From: JAFKKS01 sp039808325
Lineage (GTDB): Bacteria; Pseudomonadota; Alphaproteobacteria; Rhizobiales; Xanthobacteraceae
Direction: 5' to 3'
Assembly (NCBI GenBank): GCA_039808325.1
Contig: JBDHSU010000014.1
Span: forward strand, 1 to 45,340
Length of the DNA stretch: 45,340 nt
Shown here: positions 25,437-32,641 of the stretch, piece after piece
Layout: every line of letters begins with the position of its first letter
How positions within the stretch are numbered: the first letter of the stretch is position 1
Notes under the pieces: generated by a model
What the model saw: the letters and a program-made list of their open reading frames with translations, nothing else
The model's database searches: none
Told to the model about the DNA's origin: nothing
Program-made: the position numbers and the translations under genes

Positions 25437-25811
25437 ATGCCGCATGTGAACGTCACCATCGACGGGAAGCCTTACCGGATGGCCTGCGAGGATGGGCAGG
25501 AGGAGTACCTGCAGCGCCTTGCGGGGGACCTCGACCGGCGCATCGCCGATTTGCGCGGCCGCTTCACGGACATCACGGAATCGCGGCTGTTGGTGATGGC
25601 GGCCCTGATGCTTTCCGACGAGCTTTCGGAGAAGACGCGCCTTCTGGAGGAATCCCGGAGTGCGCGGTTCGAGGCCGGCGCGGGTGGTTCCGATCGGGCA
25701 CGGGCGACGCAGAACGCCATCGCGGCCGCGCTCGACGCCGCTTCGGAGCGCATCGAGCGCGTGACCAAGGACCTGAACCGCAGCATCGGCGAGAACGTCC
25801 CGATGGGATGA
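25437..25811 (+). CDS. zapA: Cell division protein ZapA
   Basis: The 124-aa protein contains the ZapA N-terminal strand MPHVNVTIDGKPYRMACEDG, then EEYLQRLAGDLDRRIADLR and the long helix with LLVMAALMLSDEL and a C-terminal coiled coil. ZapA cross-links FtsZ filaments at the division site. The ATG at 25437 follows GGGAGG. It is downstream of DUF4164, probably co-transcribed. In many relatives 6S RNA and a 5-formyltetrahydrofolate cyclo-ligase gene follow zapA. Here a palindromic repeat and an unrelated minus-strand gene follow instead. Confidence 0.93.
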   Translation: MPHVNVTIDGKPYRMACEDGQEEYLQRLAGDLDRRIADLRGRFTDITESRLLVMAALMLSDELSEKTRLLEESRSARFEAGAGGSDRARATQNAIAAALDAASERIERVTKDLNRSIGENVPMG

Positions 25812-25832
25812 GGACGTGCCGCATCCAACGGC

Positions 25833-25931
25833 GTCATCGTGAGAGCCCGCCACAGGCGGGCCTCGAAGGATGGCCGCAGGCTCCGGGCCGTGCATCCTTC
25901 GAGGCTCGCTACGCGAGCACCTCAGGATGAC
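25833..25931. repeat. REP-type composite hairpin, F family, copy 2
   Basis: The ends GTCATCGTGAG and CTCAGGATGAC are inverted. Inside lie GCCCGC-cacag-GCGGGC (about 25845-25861), CCTCGAAGGATG (25861-25872) pairing with CATCCTTCGAGG (25903-25914), and GCTCGC-tac-GCGAGC. It fills the convergent junction between zapA and the outer-membrane-type gene. Confidence 0.82.
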
Positions 25932-25949
25932 GGTTCGGCGCTCGCGACT

Positions 25950-26705
25950 TCACTTTTTCCCGAATGCGTTGAACCGCACGTTGAGCCCGACCGTGATCCA
26001 GTCGGCGTCCTCGCCGGCGATGTTGCGTCCGTAGATCACATCGATGTCGACGTCGTCGATCGGCGTGTAGCGCAAGCCGATCTGCGCGCGCGGATTGCGC
26101 TGATCTTCGCCGAGCAGGGCGTAAACTTCGCCGATCAACGTCAGCGGCTTGACGAAATTCCATTCGAAGCCGGCGCCGACCAACCCGAAATGCTGCCGGA
26201 CGGTCGGATCGTAAAGCCAGCCGCCGTTGACGTTGATCTTGAACGTGTCGCTGAGTTGAAAGGTGAATGGAAGGACGGCGGTGAGCGCCGTGACATCGCC
26301 GGTGCTCAAGTCGAACGTCACGCCGCCTGATAGCGCGACGCCGACGGTGCCGACGCCTGCCTTGACCAGATTGGTCTTGCCTTTGAGCGTCAGGCTCTGG
26401 TCCCAAACGTTGCCGGCGTTGAAGGCGGAAAACGCCGCGCCGACCTCGACCGGACGGCCAAGGTCAACGACGCAGGCCGGCGACGTGACCCCGATGAAGT
26501 CGCGATTGCTTGCGAACGACGTCCACGACTCCACCTTGCACGCGCCGACCTCGGAAATCTCCGAGTCGTCAACGGCGAAGGCGCCACCGGCGGCCTGAGC
26601 GCTTCCGCTTGGAAGAGCGGCAGCGGCGAGAGCGGCTGTGGCAAGGAACGCGGCCGCTCGCGATGAGGACGACGTCGAGGCCGCCATGCGCATGTTGCGA
26701 ATCAT
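25950..26705 (-). CDS. Outer-membrane beta-barrel-like protein, function unknown
   Basis: The 251-aa protein has a long signal peptide (about residues 1-39, hydrophobic AAAFLATAALAAAALPSGSA then QAAGG). The mature part is rich in alternating strand patterns such as VEVGAAFSAFNAGNVWDQSL, FGLVGAGFEWNFVKPLTLIG and ADWITVGLNVRFNAFG. The C-terminal strand ends in ...NAFGKK. This suggests an 8- to 12-strand barrel or a periplasmic outer-membrane-associated protein. I do not recognise a specific family. In-frame ATGs at 26696 and 26690 offer shorter starts. It is downstream of the dehydratase on the same strand (64 bases). Confidence 0.7.
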   Translation of the reverse strand: MIRNMRMAASTSSSSRAAAFLATAALAAAALPSGSAQAAGGAFAVDDSEISEVGACKVESWTSFASNRDFIGVTSPACVVDLGRPVEVGAAFSAFNAGNVWDQSLTLKGKTNLVKAGVGTVGVALSGGVTFDLSTGDVTALTAVLPFTFQLSDTFKINVNGGWLYDPTVRQHFGLVGAGFEWNFVKPLTLIGEVYALLGEDQRNPRAQIGLRYTPIDDVDIDVIYGRNIAGEDADWITVGLNVRFNAFGKK

Positions 26706-26769
26706 CCAGTGTCCGCCTGCGACAATTTGGCAGACGGCTGGCGCCGCTTCAATCGAGTGGGCGCGGCTG

Positions 26770-28473
26770 CTACACCGCCGTTTCGTCCTTTCCCGCCAGG
26801 AAGTCGAAGTCGGCGCCGTCCGGCGCCTGCGTCACGCTGGTGACGTAAAGACGGCGATAGCCGCGTTTCGGTTTCGCGGGCGGTTTCCACTCGCTCTTGC
26901 GGCGCGCGAGCTCCTTCTCGTCGACCTTCAAGTCGAGCCGGCGTCCGGCGGAGTCGAGCGTGATAATGTCGCCGTCGCGAACGAGCGCAAGCGGGCCGCC
27001 GACGGCGGCTTCCGGCGCGGCGTGCAGGACGACGGTGCCGAAGGCGGTGCCGCTCATGCGCGAGTCGGAAATGCGCACCATGTCCTTCACGCCCTTCGAT
27101 CCGAGCTTCTTCGGAATCGGCAATGCGCCCGATTCCGGCATGCCCGGCGCGCCGACCGGACCGGCATTGCGTAGCACCAGCACGTGGTCCGGCGTCACCG
27201 GCAGGTCGGGGTCGTCGATGCGCGCGACAAGATCGGGCACGGAATCGAAGACGAGCGCCGGGCCTTCGTGCTGCGTCAGCGACGGCGTCGCCGCCGACAG
27301 TTTGATGATGGCGCCGTCGGGCGCGAGCGAACCCTTCAGAACCGCGAGCGCGACGCCCTCGACCACCGGCCGGTCGAACGGGCGGATGATCTCGTCGTCG
27401 ACATAGTTCGACCAACGATTGGTCACCTCCTCAAGCGTTTCGCCCATGATGGTGCGCGCGCTCATGTCGAGGTGGTCGCGCAGCCGCCGCCACAGCGCCG
27501 GCACGCCGCCGGCGGCATGGAAGTCCTCGGCGAAATGCTCGCCGGCGGGCTTGAGATTGACGAGCACCGGCACTTCGCGGCCGATCGCGTCGAGTTCGTC
27601 GAGGTCGTAGCGCAGCCCGGCGCGCCCGGCGATGGCGGCCAGATGCACGATGCCGTTGGTCGAGCCGCTGGTCGCCTGCAGCACCACCGAGGCATTGCGA
27701 AAAGCCGCCTTGGTCATCAATTCGCTCGGCTTCGGTCCGCCCGCTTTCGCCATGGCGACAGCGCGCTCGCCGGAGGCCTCCGCCAGCCGCATGCGCTCGG
27801 AGCTGACAGCCGGCGCGGTGGCGGCGCCGGGCAGCGTGAAGCCGAGCGTTTCCGCAAGCGATGCCATCGTCGAGGCGGTGCCCATCACCATGCAGGTGCC
27901 GGTGGTCGGCATCAGTTTGCTGTGCGCGCGTTCGAGCGATTCATCGTCGATCGAGCCGGCGCGATAGCCGGCCCACAGCCGCCGGCAGTCGGTGCATGCG
28001 CCGAGGCGCGTGCCTTCGTGGCGACCTGCGAGCATGGGACCGACCGGCACCATGATCGAGGGAACGTCGGCGCTGATGGCGCCCATGAGTTGCGCGGGGA
28101 TCGTCTTGTCGCAACCGCCGATCATGACGACGGCGTCGACCGGCAATGCCTTCAGCATCTCCTCGGTGTCCATCGACATCAGGTTGCGCAGGAGCATCGA
28201 GGTCGGGAACGAGAAGGACTCGTGGATCGAAATCGTCGGGAACACGAACGGCAATCCGCCGGCGAGGCGCACGCCCTTGGCGATGTGCTCGGCGAGCTGT
28301 TTGGCGTTGCCGTGGCAGGGGTTGAAGTCGGACGCCGTCGAGAGGATGCCGACGATAGGCCGATCGAGCGCCTCGTCGGTGTAGCCGGCGCCTTTGAGGA
28401 AGCCGCGTCGCAGAAAGAGAGCAAAAGCCTCGTCGCCATACTGCGAGAGACGGGATCGCAAACCCTTGGCCAT
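26770..28473 (-). CDS. Dehydratase of the IlvD/Edd family, pentonate-dehydratase type
   Basis: The 567-aa enzyme removes water from a 2,3-dihydroxy acid using an Fe-S cluster. Cysteines C53, C121 and C194 have the same spacing (68 and 73 residues) that I recall for the [2Fe-2S] L-arabinonate and D-xylonate dehydratases. GGCDKTIP, CTDCRRLWAGY and SDSRMSGTAFGTVVLH support a sugar-acid substrate, not dihydroxyacid IlvD. The catalytic serine would be in the RMSGT segment. The ATG at 28473 follows GGAG. An upstream extension to 28650 is not family-like. No sugar transporter or Weimberg-pathway partner adjoins it except the divergently placed gabD. Confidence 0.85.
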   Translation of the reverse strand: MAKGLRSRLSQYGDEAFALFLRRGFLKGAGYTDEALDRPIVGILSTASDFNPCHGNAKQLAEHIAKGVRLAGGLPFVFPTISIHESFSFPTSMLLRNLMSMDTEEMLKALPVDAVVMIGGCDKTIPAQLMGAISADVPSIMVPVGPMLAGRHEGTRLGACTDCRRLWAGYRAGSIDDESLERAHSKLMPTTGTCMVMGTASTMASLAETLGFTLPGAATAPAVSSERMRLAEASGERAVAMAKAGGPKPSELMTKAAFRNASVVLQATSGSTNGIVHLAAIAGRAGLRYDLDELDAIGREVPVLVNLKPAGEHFAEDFHAAGGVPALWRRLRDHLDMSARTIMGETLEEVTNRWSNYVDDEIIRPFDRPVVEGVALAVLKGSLAPDGAIIKLSAATPSLTQHEGPALVFDSVPDLVARIDDPDLPVTPDHVLVLRNAGPVGAPGMPESGALPIPKKLGSKGVKDMVRISDSRMSGTAFGTVVLHAAPEAAVGGPLALVRDGDIITLDSAGRRLDLKVDEKELARRKSEWKPPAKPKRGYRRLYVTSVTQAPDGADFDFLAGKDETAV

Positions 28474-28783
28474 AATATCTCCGAACCAGGTGCGGCGATG
28501 GCCGCGGGCAAGAGCGCAAATTCGCGACGGAAGCCGCGCGATGTCAACCTGTTTGGAGCCATTCTCAGTTATGCGCCGCGCGGTGTCCTCTTCACCTTTC
28601 CCCACGCGCGGGGAAAGGGAGCGCGTCGTGTTCGCTGTATCTCTGCCCACTTCTCACTTGCAGATTGGCGAATGTAAGAAAGCGCGGCCCGCCTGGACGG
28701 GGACTTGTCCAGACGGGCCGCCGGGATCGACGCAGATGCGGACGGGGGATGCGCCGATCGGGGGCCGTTAGGCGCCTTTGGCG
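28474..28783. other. Gene-free stretch upstream of the dehydratase with two hairpins
   Basis: It contains a perfect hairpin CCTTTCCCC-ACGCGC-GGGGAAAGG (28595-28618), resembling a widespread Rhizobiales palindrome, and the terminator-like hairpin at 28684-28721. No protein or RNA gene was recognised. The dehydratase promoter must lie in the part near 28474-28590, but no clear boxes were seen. Confidence 0.6.
28684..28721 (-). terminator. Probable terminator of the small secreted protein gene
   Basis: A 15-bp arm pair with one mismatch, GCGGCCCG plus CTGGAC against GTCCAG plus CGGGCCGC, has an 8-base loop. On the minus strand it is followed by GCTTTCTTAC, a modest T-rich run. It lies 62 bases after the stop at 28784. 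Confidence 0.55.
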
Positions 28784-29044
28784 TCAGTCGCAGACGCGGC
28801 GGCTGCCGATATAGTCGCCGTAGCGGTTGTAGACGGGCGTGCGGACGCAAACCGGTTCGTACGCGCCAGCGGCCGCGGCGGCGCCGAGAACCCCGAGGGC
28901 GAGGCCGATGCCGAGGCCGGCTCCGCCGAAACCGTGGCCGCCGTGGTGATGGCCCCAGCCCTTGGCCTGGGCGGCGCCGGCGGCGGAGAGAACGGTTGCG
29001 GCGACAGCGAGACCGGCGAAAAGCTTCCTGGCGTTGATCGACAT
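28784..29044 (-). CDS. Small secreted Gly/His-rich protein, function unknown
   Basis: The 86-aa protein has a clear signal peptide (ARKLFAGLAVAATVLSAAGA then AQA), then a KGWGHHHGGHGFGG segment with five His and many Gly, a hydrophobic glycine-zipper-like stretch (LGIGLALGVLGAAAAAGA), and a polar tail with two cysteines (PVCVRTPVYNRYGDYIGSRR then VCD). Related short Gly-zipper proteins are common and unnamed in Bradyrhizobiaceae. Possible metal binding by the His cluster is only a suggestion. The ATG at 29044 has an AAGGGAT ribosome-binding site. Confidence 0.75.
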   Translation of the reverse strand: MSINARKLFAGLAVAATVLSAAGAAQAKGWGHHHGGHGFGGAGLGIGLALGVLGAAAAAGAYEPVCVRTPVYNRYGDYIGSRRVCD

Positions 29045-29202
29045 GGCTCAATCCCTTGAATGCTGCGCGGCCGGCATCGGCCTTCACGCATTCGTCGCCG
29101 GGGCGAGGCGAAAGGTTCATGATTTTTTTGCCCGGTGTGGCGGGAAACCGCGCCAGGGCCTAGATTGCCCCCAAGCCCATCATTGTCCGACAGGAGACAG
29201 GC

Positions 29203-30651
29203 ATGCTGCAGAAGCTCGAATTCAAGCGCGAAAGCAATTTCATCAACGGCGAGTGGGTGGGTGCCGATAGCAAGAAGACCATCGAGGTCAACGATCCGGC
29301 AACTGGCGATGTCATCGGCACGGTGCCCGCTTGCGGGCGGGCGGAAACGAAGCGCGCTATCGAGGCGGCCGCCAAGGCATTCCCGGGATGGGCCGGCAAG
29401 CTCGCGTCCGAGCGCGCCGATGCGCTGCGCAAGCTCGCGGCGCTGATCGAGCAGAACAAGGAAGAACTGGCGATGCTGCTCACGATCGAGCAGGGCAAGT
29501 CGCTGGCGGAGGCGCGCGGCGAGGTCGGCGGCAGCGCGGCCTATGTCCTTTGGTTCGCTGAAGAGGCGCGGCGCATCTATGGCGACACCATTCCGTCCCC
29601 ATGGCAGGGGCGGCGCATCGTCACGATCAAGCAACCGGTCGGCGTCATCGGCGCAATCACGCCATGGAACTTCCCGTCGTCGATGATCGCGCGCAAGCTC
29701 GGGCCGGCGCTCGCGACCGGCTGCACCATGGTGATCAAGCCGGCGTCGCAGACGCCGTATTCCGGGCTCGCCTGGGGCGCGCTGTGCGAGAAGGCCGGCA
29801 TTCCGGCGGGTGTCGTCAACATCATCACCGGCAAGGCGAGCGAGATCGGCGCGGAACTCACCTCCAATCCGATCGTGAAGAAGATCACCTTCACCGGCTC
29901 GACGGAGATCGGCAAGAAGCTGATGGAGCAGTCGGCGCACACGATGAAACGCGTCTCGATGGAACTCGGCGGCAACGCACCGTTCCTCGTCTTCGACGAC
30001 GCCGATCTCGACGCGGCGGTGGAAGGCGCGATCGCCTCGAAGTACCGCAACAGCGGGCAGACCTGCGTCTGCGCCAACCGCTTCATCGTGCAGGAAGGCA
30101 TCTACGACAAATTCGCGTCGAAGCTCGCCGAGGCGTCGAACAAGCTCAAGGTCGGCAACGGCATGGAGCAGGGCGTGCAGCAGGGCCCGCTGATTGACGA
30201 CAAGGCGCTCGCGAAGGTCGAGGAGCACATCGCCGACGCGGTGAAGAAGGGCGGCAAGGTTGTCGCCGGCGGCAAGCGTCATAAGCTCGGCGGCACGTTC
30301 TTCGAGCCGACGGTGATCGCGAACGTCACGCCGGACATGGCGGTGGCGCGCGAGGAGACGTTCGGCCCGGTCGCGCCGATCTTCAAGTTCAAGAAGGAGG
30401 AGGATGGCATCCGCATGGCGAACGCGACCGAGTTCGGTCTTGCCTGCTACTTCTTCACCAGGGATCTCGGCCGCGCTTTCCGCGTCGCGGAAGGGCTCGA
30501 ATACGGGCAGGTCGGCGTCAACGCCGGCGTCATCACGACGGAAGTGGCGCCGTTCGGCGGCGTGAAGGAATCCGGCCTTGGCCGTGAAGGCTCGAAATAC
30601 GGCTGGGACGACTACGTGAACGTGAAGTACGTCTGCATCGGCGGGGTGTAG
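29203..30651 (+). CDS. gabD: NAD(P)-dependent succinate-semialdehyde dehydrogenase
   Basis: The 482-aa aldehyde dehydrogenase has the GabD pattern: TPWNFPSSMIARKLGPALA, ITFTGSTEIGKKLM, catalytic E254 in SMELGGNAPF and the nucleophile C288 in NSGQTCVCANR. The CxC pair C288/C290 matches the redox switch known in animal SSADH. It oxidises succinate semialdehyde to succinate in GABA degradation, though 2-oxoglutarate semialdehyde cannot be excluded. The ATG at 29203 follows CAGGAGACAGG. It stands alone on its strand. Its TAG stop is directly followed by the palindrome at 30651-30664. Confidence 0.92.
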   Translation: MLQKLEFKRESNFINGEWVGADSKKTIEVNDPATGDVIGTVPACGRAETKRAIEAAAKAFPGWAGKLASERADALRKLAALIEQNKEELAMLLTIEQGKSLAEARGEVGGSAAYVLWFAEEARRIYGDTIPSPWQGRRIVTIKQPVGVIGAITPWNFPSSMIARKLGPALATGCTMVIKPASQTPYSGLAWGALCEKAGIPAGVVNIITGKASEIGAELTSNPIVKKITFTGSTEIGKKLMEQSAHTMKRVSMELGGNAPFLVFDDADLDAAVEGAIASKYRNSGQTCVCANRFIVQEGIYDKFASKLAEASNKLKVGNGMEQGVQQGPLIDDKALAKVEEHIADAVKKGGKVVAGGKRHKLGGTFFEPTVIANVTPDMAVAREETFGPVAPIFKFKKEEDGIRMANATEFGLACYFFTRDLGRAFRVAEGLEYGQVGVNAGVITTEVAPFGGVKESGLGREGSKYGWDDYVNVKYVCIGGV

Positions 30652-30699
30652 CCCCGATCGGGGCACGCCTGCACCCCGGGCCGGCCATCCGGCCGGCCC
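30651..30699. repeat. Two perfect palindromes at the gabD/antiporter junction
   Basis: GCCCCGATCGGGGC (30651-30664) directly abuts the gabD stop codon. GGGCCGGCC-ATCC-GGCCGGCCC (30678-30699) is a perfect 9-bp stem with a tetraloop. No T-tract follows on either strand, so they are not typical intrinsic terminators. They lie in a convergent junction. Confidence 0.75.
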
Positions 30700-30741
30700 G
30701 CGGGCGGGCTTCGTACCGGGCCGCTTCGCGAATGTCGGCGT

Positions 30742-32499
30742 TCATGCCGCGGACGAAGGGGTCGTCTGTTCCGGCAACGGCGTCAGGCTCGTTTCCGACG
30801 CGTATGCGCCTTCGCCGGCCACCGCATCGGGAGCGCGAGCGTCCGCGATCATCGCCTTCGCGATCTCCTCCTCGCCCATCACCACGCGGGTCGCGCCGTA
30901 TTTCATCAGGTGGGCGGTCTCGTCTTGCGAATGCGAGCGCGCGATGATCGGGAGATCGGCGTTGATGCCGCGCGCCTGCGCCACGACCTGACCGCCCTCG
31001 AAGCCGTCCGGGATGGCGACGAGAAGGCAGCGCGCCGCCGGCAGGTTCAGGGCCTGGATCAACTCCGGATCGGCGGCATTGCCGGTGACCGTCTCGACCC
31101 CTTGTTCGCGCAATTGCGCGGTCTTGTCGGCATTGTCCTCAACGACGAGCAGCGCGGCGCCGCTCGTTCTCAACGCTTCGCTGATCCGGCTGCCGACGCG
31201 CCCATGGCCGATCAGCACGACATGATCGGACAGGGCGGTCGGCGGGATTTCCACGCGCGTTCCTTCCTCGGCGTCCTGCGGTTTGCCGTCCTCGGCACGC
31301 TCCTCTTCGGTGCGGGCCTGCACCCAGTCGAGGATCTGGAAGACGACCGGATTGAGCATGATCGAGATGATCGACCCGGCAAGCACGAGGTCGCGTCCGC
31401 GCTCGGGAAGCAGCGCGAGCGCGACGCCGAGGCTGACGAGGATGAAAGAGAATTCGCCGATCTGCGCGAGACTTGCCGAGATCGTCAGCGCCGTATTGGT
31501 CGCATAGCCGGCAAGGCGCATGATCAGGAACGCCGCGATCGACTTGCCGAACATGATGATGAAAAGCGTCGCGAGGACGGGTCCCGCCTCGCGGAGAAGG
31601 ATGGTCGGGTCGAACAGCATGCCGACCGAGACGAAGAACAGCACGGCAAAGGCGTCGCGCAGCGGCAGCGTTTCTTGCGCGGCGCGTTGGCTCAGCTCGG
31701 ATTCGCTCAGGATCATGCCGGCGAAGAACGCGCCGAGCGCGAAGGATACGTCGAATAGCTTCGACGCCCCGAAGGCGCAGCCGAGCGCGATCGCGAGGAC
31801 CGACAGGCGGAAGAGCTCGCGTGAGCCGGTGTGCGCGACGTAGTGCAGGATCCACGGGATCACGCGGCGGCCGACCAGCAGCATCACCGCGGCGAACGCA
31901 GCGACCTTGGCGAGGATGACGAGGGCGGGAACGGCGAGGCGGGACAGGCCGGCGGCATCCGCGGCGTCACCCTTGAGGAGGCCCGCCATCGCCGGGATCA
32001 GCACCAGGGTCAGCACCATCGCGATGTCCTCGACGATGAGCCAGCCCACCGCGATGCGGCCCTTCTCGGTTTCCACCAGCCGGCGCTCCTGCATGGCGCG
32101 CAGGAGGACGACGGTGCTGGCGGTGGAGAGCGCGAGGCCGAACATCACCCCGGCGCCGACGCTCCAACCCATCAGGCGCGCCAACCCAAGCCCGAGGGCG
32201 GTCGCGACGGCGATCTGAACCAGGGCACCGGGCACGGCGATGGCGCGGACGGAGAGGAGGTCCTTGAGTGAGAAATGCAGCCCGACGCCGAACATCAGCA
32301 GGACGACGCCGATCTCCGCGAGCTCGTTGGCTAGGCCTTGATCGGCGACGAACCCGGGGGTGAACGGCCCCATGACGACGCCGGCGAGGAGATACCCGAC
32401 CAGCGGCGATACCCGGAACCGCTGCACCAGAGCTCCCAGCACGAATGCCAGCACAAAGCCCGCCACGATGGTCGATATCAAAGGCGTGCTATGCGGCAT
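30742..32499 (-). CDS. ybaL: KefB/YbaL-type monovalent cation:proton antiporter with RCK domain
   Basis: The 585-aa protein has a CPA2 membrane domain of about 12 helices (residues 5-380; GYLLAGVVMGPFTPGFV, GLALSTASTVVLLRAMQE, FGASKLFDVSFALGAFFAGM). A charged linker (about 385-415) follows, then a TrkA-N/RCK domain (about 418-540) with the Rossmann motif GHGRVGSRI. This is the YbaL/KefB family of K+/H+ or glutathione-linked antiporters. Nucleotide or redox ligands on the RCK domain probably gate it. It is divergent from the second antiporter (142 bases between starts), with an ATG at 32499. Confidence 0.9.
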   Translation of the reverse strand: MPHSTPLISTIVAGFVLAFVLGALVQRFRVSPLVGYLLAGVVMGPFTPGFVADQGLANELAEIGVVLLMFGVGLHFSLKDLLSVRAIAVPGALVQIAVATALGLGLARLMGWSVGAGVMFGLALSTASTVVLLRAMQERRLVETEKGRIAVGWLIVEDIAMVLTLVLIPAMAGLLKGDAADAAGLSRLAVPALVILAKVAAFAAVMLLVGRRVIPWILHYVAHTGSRELFRLSVLAIALGCAFGASKLFDVSFALGAFFAGMILSESELSQRAAQETLPLRDAFAVLFFVSVGMLFDPTILLREAGPVLATLFIIMFGKSIAAFLIMRLAGYATNTALTISASLAQIGEFSFILVSLGVALALLPERGRDLVLAGSIISIMLNPVVFQILDWVQARTEEERAEDGKPQDAEEGTRVEIPPTALSDHVVLIGHGRVGSRISEALRTSGAALLVVEDNADKTAQLREQGVETVTGNAADPELIQALNLPAARCLLVAIPDGFEGGQVVAQARGINADLPIIARSHSQDETAHLMKYGATRVVMGEEEIAKAMIADARAPDAVAGEGAYASETSLTPLPEQTTPSSAA

Positions 32500-32641
32500 C
32501 CAGCGGCGTTCCCGATTTCGTGGTGAAAAAGATAAGGATGATCGTCCGCTTTGTTACCCACGAGCGGGTATCGTCGTGCAATATGGTTTGATGTCGCGCG
32601 TAGGCTGACCGCGGCGATAAGGGAGGAGACGCTCGACATCG

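Noticed and set aside
25812..25949. 6S RNA downstream of zapA
   Set aside because: The position is where 6S RNA often lies in relatives, but the sequence is a repeat element shared with 6364-6406 and 21694-21739 and lacks a 6S-like architecture.
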